From NCBI RefSeq assembly GCF_000421565.1, contig NZ_ATXG01000008.1, positions 109,742 to 173,741 of the forward strand: a stretch of DNA of 64,000 nucleotides. Reading direction: 5' to 3'. Position 1 is the stretch's first letter. Every line of letters begins with the position of its first letter. Below, piece after piece: positions 52,030 to 61,378 of the stretch. The notes beneath the pieces are model-generated. The model was not told the origin of the DNA, ran no database searches, and worked only from the letters and a program-made list of their open reading frames with translations. A program made the translations under genes and the position numbers. The stretch is from Agromyces subbeticus DSM 16689. GTDB lineage: Bacteria > Actinomycetota > Actinomycetes > Actinomycetales > Microbacteriaceae.

Positions 52030-52941
52030 ATGACGAATCGCACCTCCCGAACGCCCATCACCCGACGCTCGCTCATCGCGCTCGGCGGCCTTACCGCCGC
52101 AGGAGTCGCGAGCGCGTCGACCACCGCACCGGCCATCGCCTCCCCCTCGTTCAGCGGTCGAGGACGCATGAACGAAGCGCTCCGCGCACTGGAGCAGTCG
52201 AACGCCGTCACGATCGGGGTCACCGCGCTCGTGCATGGTTCACGGCATGCCTTCCGCTACCGCGGGAACGAGCTGTTCCCGATGTGCTCGCTGTTCAAGA
52301 GCCTGGCCGCTGCAGCGCTCGTGCAGGCCCGCGGGTACGACGAGGTGTACTGGTCCACGCCGATCCCGTTCACGATCGCCGATCGGGTCGGCGACTCGAC
52401 GAAGCTGAACACCGACACGTGGCAAGCGACACCCGAGGAACTCGCCGATGCGGCGATCAGGTACAGCGACAACACCGCGGGCAACCTGCTGCTGCGGGAG
52501 CTCGGGGGCACGCAAGCGGTGACGACATTCGCCAGATCCCTCGGCGCGCAGCGAACCCGTCTCGACCGGGCGGAGCCCGAGGTCAACGAGGCGCTCCCGG
52601 GCGACGAGCGGGACACCTCGACGCCTGACGACATCGCCTTCCTCTTCGAGCTCCTCATGCTCGATCACGGCGCCGGCGCTCTGACCGGTGCACGATTGCA
52701 GGAGTGGATGCTGCGCAACACCACGTCGGGTCGGCGCATACTCGCCGGTCTGACACCGCCCTTCGAGCTCGCCGACAAGACCGGCCTCGGCGGCTACGGC
52801 GTGGTCAATGACGCCGGCATTGTGTGGCGGCCAGGCGAGGCCCCGGTAACCCTCGCGATCATGACTCGAACCGATCGCGCCGACGCACCGAACAACCAGG
52901 ATGTTCTCGCCGAGGTCACTCGCATCGTCGTCGCCGAGTGA
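52030..52941 (+). CDS. bla: Class A beta-lactamase
   Basis: 303 aa. Twin-arginine-like signal (TRRSLIALGGLTAAG at residues 11-25). Complete class A motif set: S87-L-F-K90, S146-D-N148, omega loop E182-P-E-V-N186 and K250-T-G252. It should be exported and hydrolyse beta-lactams, although the natural role may be wall-related. ATG 52030 has GAGAGA upstream. The region between it and the broken LysR gene contains ATGCAT and T-N11-A-like dyads, possible LysR sites. Confidence 0.93.
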   Translation: MTNRTSRTPITRRSLIALGGLTAAGVASASTTAPAIASPSFSGRGRMNEALRALEQSNAVTIGVTALVHGSRHAFRYRGNELFPMCSLFKSLAAAALVQARGYDEVYWSTPIPFTIADRVGDSTKLNTDTWQATPEELADAAIRYSDNTAGNLLLRELGGTQAVTTFARSLGAQRTRLDRAEPEVNEALPGDERDTSTPDDIAFLFELLMLDHGAGALTGARLQEWMLRNTTSGRRILAGLTPPFELADKTGLGGYGVVNDAGIVWRPGEAPVTLAIMTRTDRADAPNNQDVLAEVTRIVVAE

Positions 52942-52975
52942 TTGGGCCGAGCGCAGTGCAATGTGCTGAATCTGA

Positions 52976-53008
52976 TGCACTTCTGGTGCAGCATGCACAT
53001 GGGATGCA
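52976..53008. promoter_or_regulatory. Two tandem TGCA-N7-TGCA elements upstream of the permease operon
   Basis: TGCACTTCTGGTGCA (52976-52990) and TGCACATGGGATGCA (52994-53008) are two 15-bp dyads with an 18-bp period, 56-88 bases upstream of the permease ATG. A fifth TGCA lies at 52957. They look like operators for an activator or repressor; the PucR-type protein at 59253 is the obvious candidate. Confidence 0.6.
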
Positions 53009-53063
53009 ACGCATCCGATGGCTAACGTGGGCGCAACCATTCCCCCACTCCTGAAGGACGCTC

Positions 53064-54401
53064 ATGGCTCGCTTGGCTCACGCAGACGACTTCGCCCTCT
53101 CCCGCGTCACCCCCGATGCACAGAAGCCGTGGTTCGGCATCGCCGTGCAGCGCTTCGGCCAGGTCTCCGCACTCTCGCAGTTCCTGCTCGGTGCGACCCT
53201 CGGTTACAGCATGACGTTCGGCGAAGCCGCGCTCGCACTGCTGCTCGGCTCGATCATCCTCGAGGTGATCATGTGCATCGTCGGCATCATCGGCCAGAAG
53301 GAGGGCCTCAACACCGCCCTCCTCGCGCGGTGGACGGGCTTCGGCGAGATCGGCGCCTCGCTCGTCGGCCTCGCGATCGGCATCAGCCTCATCGGATGGT
53401 TCGGAATCCAGAGCGCCATCTCGGCCGAGTCGCTCGACGCGCTCATGCCCGGGGTCATGCCCGCATGGTCGTGGAGCCTCATCTTCGGCCTCGCCGTGAC
53501 CGCGATCGTCGCGTTCGGGTTCAAGGGCATGCAGTGGCTCGCGAACATCACCGTGCCCCTCTTCCTGATCCTCGTCGGCTGGTCGGTGATCAGCGAGCTC
53601 GCCCAGCACGACCTCGGTGAGCTGCTCACCGGCCCGGCGCCCGGCCCTGCCATGAGCGTCTGGACCGGCACCGGCATCGTCGCCGGCGGCCTCATCGTCG
53701 GAGCGATCATCACGGCCGACATGACCCGGTTCAACCGCTCGCCCGCCGATGTGGTCAAGCAGACGGTCGTGGGCGTGAGCCTCGGTGAATTCGTGATCGG
53801 GCTCGCCGGCGTGCTGCTCGCGCATGCCGCGGCATCGGGCAACATCGTCGCCATCGTCACCTCGTCGATCGGCTTCATCGGCCTCATCATCGTGATCACC
53901 GGCACGCTGAAGATCAACGACTGGAACCTCTACTCCTCGACCCTCGGTCTCGTGAACTTCATCTCGACCGCCTTCAACCGCAATCTGCACCGCGTCACCA
54001 CGACGATCGTGCTCGGTGTCGTGGGCTCGGTGCTGGCCGCGGTCGGCATCCTCGGGCAGTTCACCGAGTTCCTCATCATCCTCGGTGTCGCCTTCCCGCC
54101 CATCGCCGGCATCATGGTCGCCGAGTACTTCGTGGTGAAGCGCTGGCGCGGTGAACTCGACGCCACGCGCGCAACCGGCAGACTGCCCGCGACCGCTCCC
54201 CGCCTGGTGCCGGCCACCATCGTGATCTGGCTCGCCTCGGCGCTCGTCGGCTACTTCGTCACGTGGGGCATCCCTCCCGTGCTCTCCCTCGTCGTCTCGA
54301 TGGTGCTCTACATCGTGGCCGGCAAGCTCGGCTGGGTGAAGGGCATCGGCACGGCGCGCACCCATCAGGTCGAGGAGTCGGTCGAAGAGGTCTCGGCCTA
54401 G
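53064..54401 (+). CDS. NCS1-family nucleobase/hydantoin permease (CodB-like)
   Basis: 445 aa, about twelve membrane spans. Family regions: AVQRFGQVSALSQFLLGATLGYSM near residue 28, GIQSAISAES, ITADMTRFNRSPADV and LKINDWNLYSS. NCS1 carriers import cytosine, allantoin, hydantoins and similar rings by cation symport. Being first in the operon with hydantoinase/oxoprolinase and DUF917 genes suggests import of a cyclic amide. ATG 53064, with GAAGGAC upstream. Confidence 0.92.
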   Translation: MARLAHADDFALSRVTPDAQKPWFGIAVQRFGQVSALSQFLLGATLGYSMTFGEAALALLLGSIILEVIMCIVGIIGQKEGLNTALLARWTGFGEIGASLVGLAIGISLIGWFGIQSAISAESLDALMPGVMPAWSWSLIFGLAVTAIVAFGFKGMQWLANITVPLFLILVGWSVISELAQHDLGELLTGPAPGPAMSVWTGTGIVAGGLIVGAIITADMTRFNRSPADVVKQTVVGVSLGEFVIGLAGVLLAHAAASGNIVAIVTSSIGFIGLIIVITGTLKINDWNLYSSTLGLVNFISTAFNRNLHRVTTTIVLGVVGSVLAAVGILGQFTEFLIILGVAFPPIAGIMVAEYFVVKRWRGELDATRATGRLPATAPRLVPATIVIWLASALVGYFVTWGIPPVLSLVVSMVLYIVAGKLGWVKGIGTARTHQVEESVEEVSA

Positions 54402-54459
54402 CCCGCGCCCGCCCGCGCACCACGAACTCTGCACCCCGCACCACCAGAAAGCGAGAATC

Positions 54460-56007
54460 ATGCATATCGGCATCGACGTCGGCGGCACCAACACCGACGC
54501 AGTGCTCATGGACGGCACGCGAGTCCTCGCCGGCGTCAAGCACTCCACCACTCCGGATGTCACGAGCGGCATCGTGCAGGCGATCGAAGACCTTCGATCG
54601 GGCCACGCGTTCGCCGGAGCCGACATCGATGCGGTCATGATCGGCACGACCCACTTCATCAACGCCCTCGTGCAGGCGAAGCGACTCGCACCAACGGCGG
54701 CACTCCGGCTCGGGCTGCCCGCGACGAAGGCGCTGCCACCGCTCGTGGACTGGCCGGAGGCCCTCGTAGCTGCGATCAGCGCGAGGAGCTACCTCGCCCA
54801 CGGCGGGTACGAATTCGACGGGCGCCCGATCTCTCCGCTCGACCCCGACGAGCTGCGTGCCCACGCTGCCGACATGAAGGCAGCCGGCATCCGTTCAGTG
54901 GCCGTCTCGTCGGTGTTCAGCCCGGTGAACCACGATCTCGAGGTCGAGGCCGGGCGCATCATCGCCGAGGAGTTGGGACCAGACGTCGCGATCTCGCTCT
55001 CGCACGAGATCGGACGCATCGGGCTGCTCGAGCGCGAGAACGCGACGATCATCAACGCAGCGCTGCGCGAGCTCGCCGCCGAGATCGTCGACGGCCTGAG
55101 CACCGCGGTGCGGAAGCAGGGCATCGAGGCGCCCATCTTCCTCAGCCAGAACGACGGCACGCTGATGGACGAGGACTATGTGCGCCTCTACCCGGTTGCG
55201 ACGTTCGCCTCCGGCCCGACGAACTCGATGCGTGGCGCCGCCCTGACGAGCGGGCTCGAGACCTGCGCCGTCGTCGATGTGGGCGGCACGACCGCCGACA
55301 TCGGTCTGCTCATCAACGGATTCCCGCGCGAGACCTCGAATGAAGTCAAGGTGGCCGGCATCCGCACGAACTTCCGCATGCCCGACGTGCTCTCGCTCGG
55401 CATCGGCGGCGGCAGCATCGTCGACATCGAGACCGGCGAGGTCGGGCCGGAGTCGGTGGGCTACCGCCTCACGAGCGAGGCGCTGGTCTTCGGCGGCTCG
55501 ACGCTCACGGCGACCGATATCGCGGTCGCCGCGGGGCGCGCCGACATCGGCGACCCGTCGAAGGTCGCGCACCTCGACCCGGCGCTCGTGCAGCGAGTGC
55601 TCGCACGCATCGCCGAGCGGGTCGCCGAAGCCGTCGACCGCATGCGCACCTCGCCGGAGCCGATTCCGGTCGTCGCCGTCGGCGGCGGCTCCATCCTGCT
55701 GCCCGATGAGCTGACGCTCTTCGGAACGGTGCACCGGCCGGAGAACTACGCGGTCGCCAATGCGATCGGCGCCTCGATCGCCCAGGTCGGCGGTGAGATC
55801 GACAAGGTGTACGCGATCGAGCCGGGCCGACGCGACGCGGCGCTGGCCGAAGTTCGCGCCGAAGCGATCGACAAGGCGATCGCCGCGGGCGCCTCCCCGA
55901 AGACGGTCACGATCGTCGACTTCGACGAGGTGCCGATCCCCTACCTGCCCGGCAACGCGACGCGCATCCGCGTGAAAGCGGTCGGCGACCTCGACATGGG
56001 GGTGTGA
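54460..56007 (+). CDS. Hydantoinase/oxoprolinase-family protein (HyuA-like)
   Basis: 515 aa. N-terminal actin-like ATPase fold: MHIGIDVGGTNTDAVLMDG and the Hydantoinase_A middle part FASGPTNSMRGAALTSGLETCAVVDVGGTTADIGLL in pieces, then GIGGGSIVD. It is an ATP-dependent cyclic-amide hydrolase subunit. The B subunit (HyuB) is absent here; DUF917 proteins follow instead, an arrangement known from other actinobacterial and proteobacterial operons. The substrate is unknown. ATG 54460 with AGAAAGCGAGA upstream. Confidence 0.9.
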   Translation: MHIGIDVGGTNTDAVLMDGTRVLAGVKHSTTPDVTSGIVQAIEDLRSGHAFAGADIDAVMIGTTHFINALVQAKRLAPTAALRLGLPATKALPPLVDWPEALVAAISARSYLAHGGYEFDGRPISPLDPDELRAHAADMKAAGIRSVAVSSVFSPVNHDLEVEAGRIIAEELGPDVAISLSHEIGRIGLLERENATIINAALRELAAEIVDGLSTAVRKQGIEAPIFLSQNDGTLMDEDYVRLYPVATFASGPTNSMRGAALTSGLETCAVVDVGGTTADIGLLINGFPRETSNEVKVAGIRTNFRMPDVLSLGIGGGSIVDIETGEVGPESVGYRLTSEALVFGGSTLTATDIAVAAGRADIGDPSKVAHLDPALVQRVLARIAERVAEAVDRMRTSPEPIPVVAVGGGSILLPDELTLFGTVHRPENYAVANAIGASIAQVGGEIDKVYAIEPGRRDAALAEVRAEAIDKAIAAGASPKTVTIVDFDEVPIPYLPGNATRIRVKAVGDLDMGV

Positions 56008-56008
56008 G

Positions 56009-57112
56009 ATGAGCTGGACGATCAGCGCCGAGCAGATTCCCGATCTCGCGCGTGGGGCGGCAGTGCTCGGCACGGGTGGCGGCGGCGATCCGTACATCGG
56101 CGCCCTCCTCGCCACGCAGGCCCTGCGCGAGCACGGCGACGTCACGGTCGTCTCGCTCGACGAGGTGCCCGAGAACGCCGTCGTACTGACGGTGGCCATG
56201 ATGGGCGCCCCCACCGTGATGGTCGAGAAGCTGCCGAGCCTCGACGAGGTCACCGCGCCGGTGCACGCGCTCGGCACGTATCTCGGCCGGCCGGTGACCC
56301 ACATCGCCTGCGCAGAGGTGGGGGGCGTGAACTCGACGATCCCGATCGCCGCCGCTGCGGCCCTCGGCCTGCCGCTCCTCGACGCCGACGGAATGGGGCG
56401 CGCGTTCCCCGAACTGCAGATGGTGCTGCCGACCCTCTACGGAGTCACGGCATCGCCGCTCGCGTTCAGCGACGAGAAGGGCAACATCGGCGTGCTGCAG
56501 ACCGTCGACAACAGCTGGACCGAACGCATCGCACGGGTCGCCTGTGTCGAGATGGGGTGCTCGATCATGATCTCGGGGTTCCCGATGTCGGGCCTGCAGG
56601 CCCGCGAAGCACTCGTGCCCGGTTCGCTCAGCCAGTGCGTCGAGATCGGCCGCACGATCACGACCGCCCGCGACGACAAGGCCGACCCGGTCGACCGCAC
56701 GGTGCGCCTGCTCGGCGGCCGTGAGCTCTTCGCGGGCAAGGTCGTCGACGTGCAGCGGGCGACCACCACCGGGTTCGCGCGGGGTCGCGCACGCATCGAG
56801 AGCGCGGATGCCTCGGTGACGCTCTCGTTCCAGAACGAACACCTGATCGCCGAATCCGACGGTACGGTCCTCGCGACGACGCCCGACCTGATCATGGTGC
56901 TCGATCACGATTCCGGCGAGCCGATCACGACCGAGGCCCTCCGCTACGGCCAGCGAGTTCGCGTGATCAGCGCGCCGAGCGACGAGCGCTGGCACTCCGC
57001 CGAGGCGCTGGCGATGGTGGGGCCGGGGTACTTCGGCTACGACCTGCCCGCGCACCGCTTCGACGGCACCGTCGACGCGGTTGCCGCGGCATCCCTCGAA
57101 GGCGCCGCATGA
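56009..57112 (+). CDS. DUF917-family protein, copy 1
   Basis: 367 aa, cytoplasmic, no signal. The DUF917 N-terminus reads PDLARGAAVLGTGGGGDPYIGALLATQAL, with EVGGVNSTIPIAAAA and LDADGMGRAFPELQM later, and the C-terminal VLDHDSGEPITTEALRYGQRVRV. Catalytic activity is not known for the family; it is always near hydantoinase or permease genes. ATG 56009 lies 1 base after the HyuA stop. About 45-50 percent like copy 2 by eye. Confidence 0.92.
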   Translation: MSWTISAEQIPDLARGAAVLGTGGGGDPYIGALLATQALREHGDVTVVSLDEVPENAVVLTVAMMGAPTVMVEKLPSLDEVTAPVHALGTYLGRPVTHIACAEVGGVNSTIPIAAAAALGLPLLDADGMGRAFPELQMVLPTLYGVTASPLAFSDEKGNIGVLQTVDNSWTERIARVACVEMGCSIMISGFPMSGLQAREALVPGSLSQCVEIGRTITTARDDKADPVDRTVRLLGGRELFAGKVVDVQRATTTGFARGRARIESADASVTLSFQNEHLIAESDGTVLATTPDLIMVLDHDSGEPITTEALRYGQRVRVISAPSDERWHSAEALAMVGPGYFGYDLPAHRFDGTVDAVAAASLEGAA

Positions 57113-58206
57113 GCTGGCAGTTGACCGCCGCCGACCTGCCCGACCTGGCACGTGGCGCGACCCTGCTCGGCACCGGCGGCGGCGGCGACCCGTACATCGG
57201 CAAGATGCTCGTCGAGCGGGTGCTCGGCGACGGGTCGATCACGATCCTCGACCCCGATGAGCTCGCCGACGACCTCTTCGTGATCCCGACCGCCCAGATG
57301 GGGGCGCCGACGGTGATGATCGAGAAGATTCCGGCCGGCACGGAGCCGACGCTCGCCCTGCGCACGCTCGAAGACCATCTCGGCCGGCGGGCCGATGCCA
57401 CCATGCCGATCGAGTGCGGCGGCATCAACTCGATGATCCCCCTGATCGTCGCGGCCGAGACCGGCCTGCCGGTCGTCGATGCCGACGGCATGGGACGCGC
57501 CTTCCCCGGGCTCTCGATGGAGACGTTCGCGGTGTACGGCGTCCACGGCTCCCCGCTCGCCCTGGCCGGTGAGCGGGGTGAGCGGGTGATCATCGACACC
57601 GGAGACGATGACCGGCAGATGGAATGGCTCGCCCGTGGCATCACCATCCGTCTCGGCGGCGTCGGGCACATCGCCGAGTACGCCATGAGCGGCGCCGACG
57701 TGAAGCGCACCGCGGTGCCCCGCACGATCTCGATGGCGCTCGACCTGGGTCGCGCCATCCGGCTCGCGCGCGAGTCGCACCGATCGCCGTTCGATGCCAT
57801 CGCCGAGACCCTCGCGCCGACGCTCTACTCGCACGTGCGCGAGCTGTTCGTCGGCAAGGTGACCGACGTCGAGCGACGCACGACGGATGGGTTCGCGAAG
57901 GGTCGTGCCGAGATCTCCTCGCTCGATCCGGGGAGCGCGGAGCGTTTCGAGATCTCGTTCCAGAACGAGAACCTCGTCGCACGACAAGACGGCGTCGTCG
58001 TCGCGATCGTGCCCGACCTCATCTGCGTCGTCGATCACGAATCGGCCGAGCCCATCACGACCGAGGGCCTGCGCTACGGCCAGCGCGTGCGGGTGCTCGG
58101 CATCTCGACACCCGAGATGATGCGCACACCCGCCGCCCTGGCGGCGTTCGGCCCGACGGCGTTCGGACTGAACGAGCCCTTCGTGCCCGTGGAGTCGCGC
58201 GCCTAG
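57109..58206 (+). CDS. DUF917-family protein, copy 2
   Basis: 365 aa. Same architecture as copy 1: PDLARGATLLGTGGGGDPYIGKML at the start, IECGGINSMIPLIVAAE, DADGMGRAFPGLSM, and the C-terminal VVDHESAEPITTEGLRYGQRVRV. ATG 57109 overlaps the copy 1 stop (ATGA). The two may be subunits of one complex, given near-equal size and coupled translation. Confidence 0.92.
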   Translation: MSWQLTAADLPDLARGATLLGTGGGGDPYIGKMLVERVLGDGSITILDPDELADDLFVIPTAQMGAPTVMIEKIPAGTEPTLALRTLEDHLGRRADATMPIECGGINSMIPLIVAAETGLPVVDADGMGRAFPGLSMETFAVYGVHGSPLALAGERGERVIIDTGDDDRQMEWLARGITIRLGGVGHIAEYAMSGADVKRTAVPRTISMALDLGRAIRLARESHRSPFDAIAETLAPTLYSHVRELFVGKVTDVERRTTDGFAKGRAEISSLDPGSAERFEISFQNENLVARQDGVVVAIVPDLICVVDHESAEPITTEGLRYGQRVRVLGISTPEMMRTPAALAAFGPTAFGLNEPFVPVESRA

Positions 58207-58215
58207 GCTGGCGGC

Positions 58216-59256
58216 ATGGCGAGAACCCTCGAACGCGCGCAGCTGCCGGCGCTCGCGCGCGGGTACTCCTTGCTCGGTTCGGGCGGAGGAGGGGCGACGA
58301 CCATGCTCGAGCTCGCCCTGGCCGGCGCCGACGACTGGCCGATCACGCTGTACGACCTCGACGAGCTCGACCCGATGCTGCCGTGCCTCGGCGCGGCCTT
58401 CGTCGGCTCGACGATGCTGCTGGGCGAGCGTCTTCCCGGCGACACTCCGTTCGCCCCGCTCATCGCGGCCGCTGAGCGCTGGCTCGGGCATCGGGTGCCG
58501 GTCGTCTGCTCGCTCGAAGGCGGAGGCCTGAACGGGCTCACTCCCCTGACGCTCGCGCACGAGCGCATCCTCGTCGACGCCGATCTCACGGGGCGTGCCG
58601 TGCCCGGTCTCGACCAGATGTCATTGCTCGTCGACCAGGTGCCCGGCGTGATCGCCACGTGCGACACGGGAGCCGGCGGCGTGATGCTCGTGCAGACCGG
58701 CCGCCCGGTCGACCTCGAGCGGGTCATCCGTTCCGCCATCATCCAGGCCGGCGGGGCAGGCGGCACCGTCTTCGCCGGCTTCACCGTGGGCGACCTCACC
58801 GAGCACGCCATGCACGGCGGCACCGTTCGGGCGTTGCAGCTCGGGCTGGCCTTCGATGCAGCGGCATCCGCGCCCCTGACCGAGCTCGCTGCCGCGCTCG
58901 GCGGCCGGGTGCTCGGCCACGGACGCGTCACGGCCATCGCGCCCGACGCCGGCGATCCGCATGTCAATTCGATCGAGATCGGCGGAGCCGGCGGCGAGGT
59001 GCATCGCCTCATCACGCGATCCGAGACGCTCGCTTTCATGACCGACGGGCGCCTCGCGGCGGCGGCTCCGACCATCATCGTCGTGCTCGATGCCATCTCA
59101 CGCGACATCCTCGAGGCGACTGAGCTCACCATGGCGCGAACGATCTCGGTTCTCGAGCTGCCCGCGCCGGAATGGTGGTCGGCGTCGAACGACCGCCTGC
59201 GACGCGTCGTTCCCTCCGCGTACGGCATCGCCGAACTCGACGGAGTGGAGACGTGA
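58216..59256 (+). CDS. DUF917-family protein, copy 3 (divergent)
   Basis: 346 aa. It keeps the glycine-rich N-terminus (ARGYSLLGSGGGGATTML) and the middle segment (LEGGGLNGLTP, DADLTGRAVPGLDQM), but the C-terminal GEPITTE-like block is replaced by DAISRDILEATELTMAR. ATG 58216 is 9 bases after the copy 2 stop. The divergence suggests a distinct role rather than simple redundancy. Confidence 0.88.
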   Translation: MARTLERAQLPALARGYSLLGSGGGGATTMLELALAGADDWPITLYDLDELDPMLPCLGAAFVGSTMLLGERLPGDTPFAPLIAAAERWLGHRVPVVCSLEGGGLNGLTPLTLAHERILVDADLTGRAVPGLDQMSLLVDQVPGVIATCDTGAGGVMLVQTGRPVDLERVIRSAIIQAGGAGGTVFAGFTVGDLTEHAMHGGTVRALQLGLAFDAAASAPLTELAAALGGRVLGHGRVTAIAPDAGDPHVNSIEIGGAGGEVHRLITRSETLAFMTDGRLAAAAPTIIVVLDAISRDILEATELTMARTISVLELPAPEWWSASNDRLRRVVPSAYGIAELDGVET

Positions 59257-60764
59257 GCGAACAGCTTCGATTGAGCGCGCTGCTCGCACACCCGGCGAAC
59301 GGCGGCCTACGCGTCGTGGCCGGTCCGGGCGACGCCGCGTGGAGCGACGTCGTGATCGAAACGGCCGAAGCCGAACTCCCGGCGGCAGGCGGCGACCGCC
59401 TCGCGATCCTCACCGCACCACCGCCGGGCACCCCGTGGCAGCAGGATGCCCTGGTCCGTCGGACTCGCGATCGTGGATTCCGAGCACTCGCGGTGCCGAA
59501 TGCCGACGGATTCGGCGCCGGCACCCGCACGCTGGCCGGCCGACTGCACCTCGCCCTCTTGCACGTCGACAAGCCCATGGTGCTCGCGAAGGCCTGCTGG
59601 CAGTTGCTCGAGGCCCGCGATGCGCTCACCCTGAGCTATGTGCGCAAGGTGGCGCAATCGATCGAATACCACGCCGACGGCCTCGCCGATCTGTTGCGAC
59701 ACCTCAGCTCGAGTGTCGGCCACGGCATCGCCCTCGTCGACACCGAAGGCGTGCTGCTCGAATCGGGTGGCCATCTCGATGCGGCCGTCCACTCCGCCAT
59801 CGACTTCGCACCGTGGGTGGATGTCGCACGGGCCGGCACCGGCACCGCGGCATCCGTGCGCGTCGACAGCCCGAGTCGAGCGGGCCTGCGCATCGCATTC
59901 TTCGGCGACGGTCTCAGCGACCCGCAATTGAGCGCGCTCGCGGTCGCGGCGGAGGTCGCGATGCCGGCCGTCGCGGCGCGGATCCTCATCGACGAGGTGG
60001 CCGAGGTGAGCGACGCCTCGGTCTCGTCGGCGGTGCTGCGGGATTTCGTCGACCTGCGGGGAGCCGCCGATCCCGAAGTGGAGCGGCGCATGCTCGAACG
60101 GGGCTGGCGCACCACGGGGTACCACCTCGCCTTCCGTGTCATCGGCCGCTCTCGCGTCGACACGTTCCAGTTGCTCCGTTTCGTGACGCACGAGCTCGGC
60201 GCGATCGCGGCCGACTCGCACGCGACGACGAGCGGGCGCGGGGTCAGCGGCTGGCTGACCTTCACCGAGCCGCCGACCGCACAGCAGGTCGAACTGCACG
60301 TCACCTCCCTTCGCGAGCTGCACATCGCGGCTCGACGCGACTTCAACGTCGCCACCGGCGTCGGGTCCATCGAGGCGGGCGCTCTCGGGCTCACGACATC
60401 GCTCAGCGAAGCGTCGGATGCCGCCCGCATCGCGGTCGACCGCTCGACGACGGGTTGGTTCGTTCGCGTCGACGGTCTCGGGCTCGAGCAGTTGCTGCTC
60501 GCGTGGACCGGCAACGACACTTTCGTGCCCGCGGCGAAGTCGCTGCTCGCGCCGCTGCAGTCGGGAGGTGGCGAGCTGCTCACCACACTGTCGGCGTATC
60601 TCGACCACGAGTCCGGTATCGCCGCGACGGCCGCAGCGCTCGGGCTGCATCGCAACACGGTGGCCACTCGCGTGCAGCGCGCACAGGAGTTGCTCGGTGT
60701 GGACATGGCCGACCCCGAGGTGCGCCTCGCCCTGCATCTCGCCTGCCGGGCCGTTCGCAGCTGA
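59253..60764 (+). CDS. PucR-family transcriptional regulator
   Basis: 503 aa from GTG 59253, which overlaps the copy 3 stop as GTGA. N-terminal PucR-type sensory half, then a GGDEF-like middle, and the C-terminal PucR helix-turn-helix LLTTLSAYLDHESGIAATAAALGLHRNTVATRVQRAQELLG in two pieces. Such proteins activate purine or cyclic-amide catabolism in response to substrate. As the last gene of the operon it probably regulates its own operon through the TGCA elements. Confidence 0.92.
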   Translation: MSEQLRLSALLAHPANGGLRVVAGPGDAAWSDVVIETAEAELPAAGGDRLAILTAPPPGTPWQQDALVRRTRDRGFRALAVPNADGFGAGTRTLAGRLHLALLHVDKPMVLAKACWQLLEARDALTLSYVRKVAQSIEYHADGLADLLRHLSSSVGHGIALVDTEGVLLESGGHLDAAVHSAIDFAPWVDVARAGTGTAASVRVDSPSRAGLRIAFFGDGLSDPQLSALAVAAEVAMPAVAARILIDEVAEVSDASVSSAVLRDFVDLRGAADPEVERRMLERGWRTTGYHLAFRVIGRSRVDTFQLLRFVTHELGAIAADSHATTSGRGVSGWLTFTEPPTAQQVELHVTSLRELHIAARRDFNVATGVGSIEAGALGLTTSLSEASDAARIAVDRSTTGWFVRVDGLGLEQLLLAWTGNDTFVPAAKSLLAPLQSGGGELLTTLSAYLDHESGIAATAAALGLHRNTVATRVQRAQELLGVDMADPEVRLALHLACRAVRS

Positions 60765-60818
60765 GAGCGCTGATGGCTGCACGACGTGCAGGCTCGCCGC
60801 ACTCTCGTGCACTGCTGC

Positions 60819-61319
60819 TCAGTCGACGGCGTCGGTCTCGAGCCTTCGCGGCCCGGCCCCGGCATTGCCGAGGGCGTCATCGGGGTTCAGCAGGCCGCAC
60901 GCCTTCATCGAGAGGCATCCGCAGCCGATGCATCCCGTCAACTCCCGCTCGAGCCGCTCGATGCCGAGGCGTCGCTCTTCGAGGCGGCGCTTCCACCGGC
61001 GCGACGCGCGCTGCCAGTCATCGTGGCTCGGAGTGGTGTCGAGCGGCACGTTCTCGAACGCCGAGTGCACGTCGGAGAGCGGAATGCCGAGGCGTTTGGC
61101 GACCGCGATGAGCGAGACCCTGCGCAGCATGTGACGGGGGTAGCGTCGCTGGTTTCCGCCCGTGCGATGCGACGCGATGAGCCCGAGGTCTTCGTAGAAC
61201 CGCAACGCCGAGGGCGCCACACCCGTGCGGCGACTCATCTCGCCGACCGTCAGCAGTTCATCAGGTGCGTGCCGTGCACTCTCGAGCCGATCCGCTTCGT
61301 GTGCGTCATGCTGCGACAT
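60819..61319 (-). CDS. soxR: SoxR, redox-sensing MerR-family regulator
   Basis: 166 aa. N-terminal MerR winged helix (TVGEMSRRTGVAPSALRFYEDLGL, NQRRYPRHMLRRVSLI), dimerisation helix and C-terminal [2Fe-2S] site C130-x2-C133-x-C135-x5-C141. It activates target promoters when the cluster is oxidised by redox-cycling compounds. A perfect SoxR box is centred 19 bases upstream of its ATG 61319. A second copy of this box lies beside fdxA (63750). Convergent with the PucR gene. Confidence 0.95.
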   Translation of the reverse strand: MSQHDAHEADRLESARHAPDELLTVGEMSRRTGVAPSALRFYEDLGLIASHRTGGNQRRYPRHMLRRVSLIAVAKRLGIPLSDVHSAFENVPLDTTPSHDDWQRASRRWKRRLEERRLGIERLERELTGCIGCGCLSMKACGLLNPDDALGNAGAGPRRLETDAVD

Positions 61320-61359
61320 CCGTGCCCTCTCGCTTTGACCTCAAGGCTACTTGAGGTTT
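61312..61359. repeat. Direct repeat copy 1: soxR start plus SoxR box
   Basis: 48 bases containing the soxR start codon region and the SoxR box. It matches 63726-63771 over about 43 of 46 aligned bases, with one 2-base gap. The two copies bracket a 2.4-kb gene cassette. Confidence 0.88.
61338..61357. promoter_or_regulatory. SoxR box upstream of soxR
   Basis: The 18-bp dyad CCTCAAGGCTACTTGAGG (61339-61356), extended by one more paired base on each side, matches the known SoxR-box pattern. On the plus strand TTGACC (61335-61340) lies before a 19-base spacer holding the box, but no -10 element follows: after the repeat the sequence reads CTGCTC, as if the promoter were cut. Confidence 0.88.
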
Positions 61360-61378
61360 CTGCTCATCGAGGACGGAG

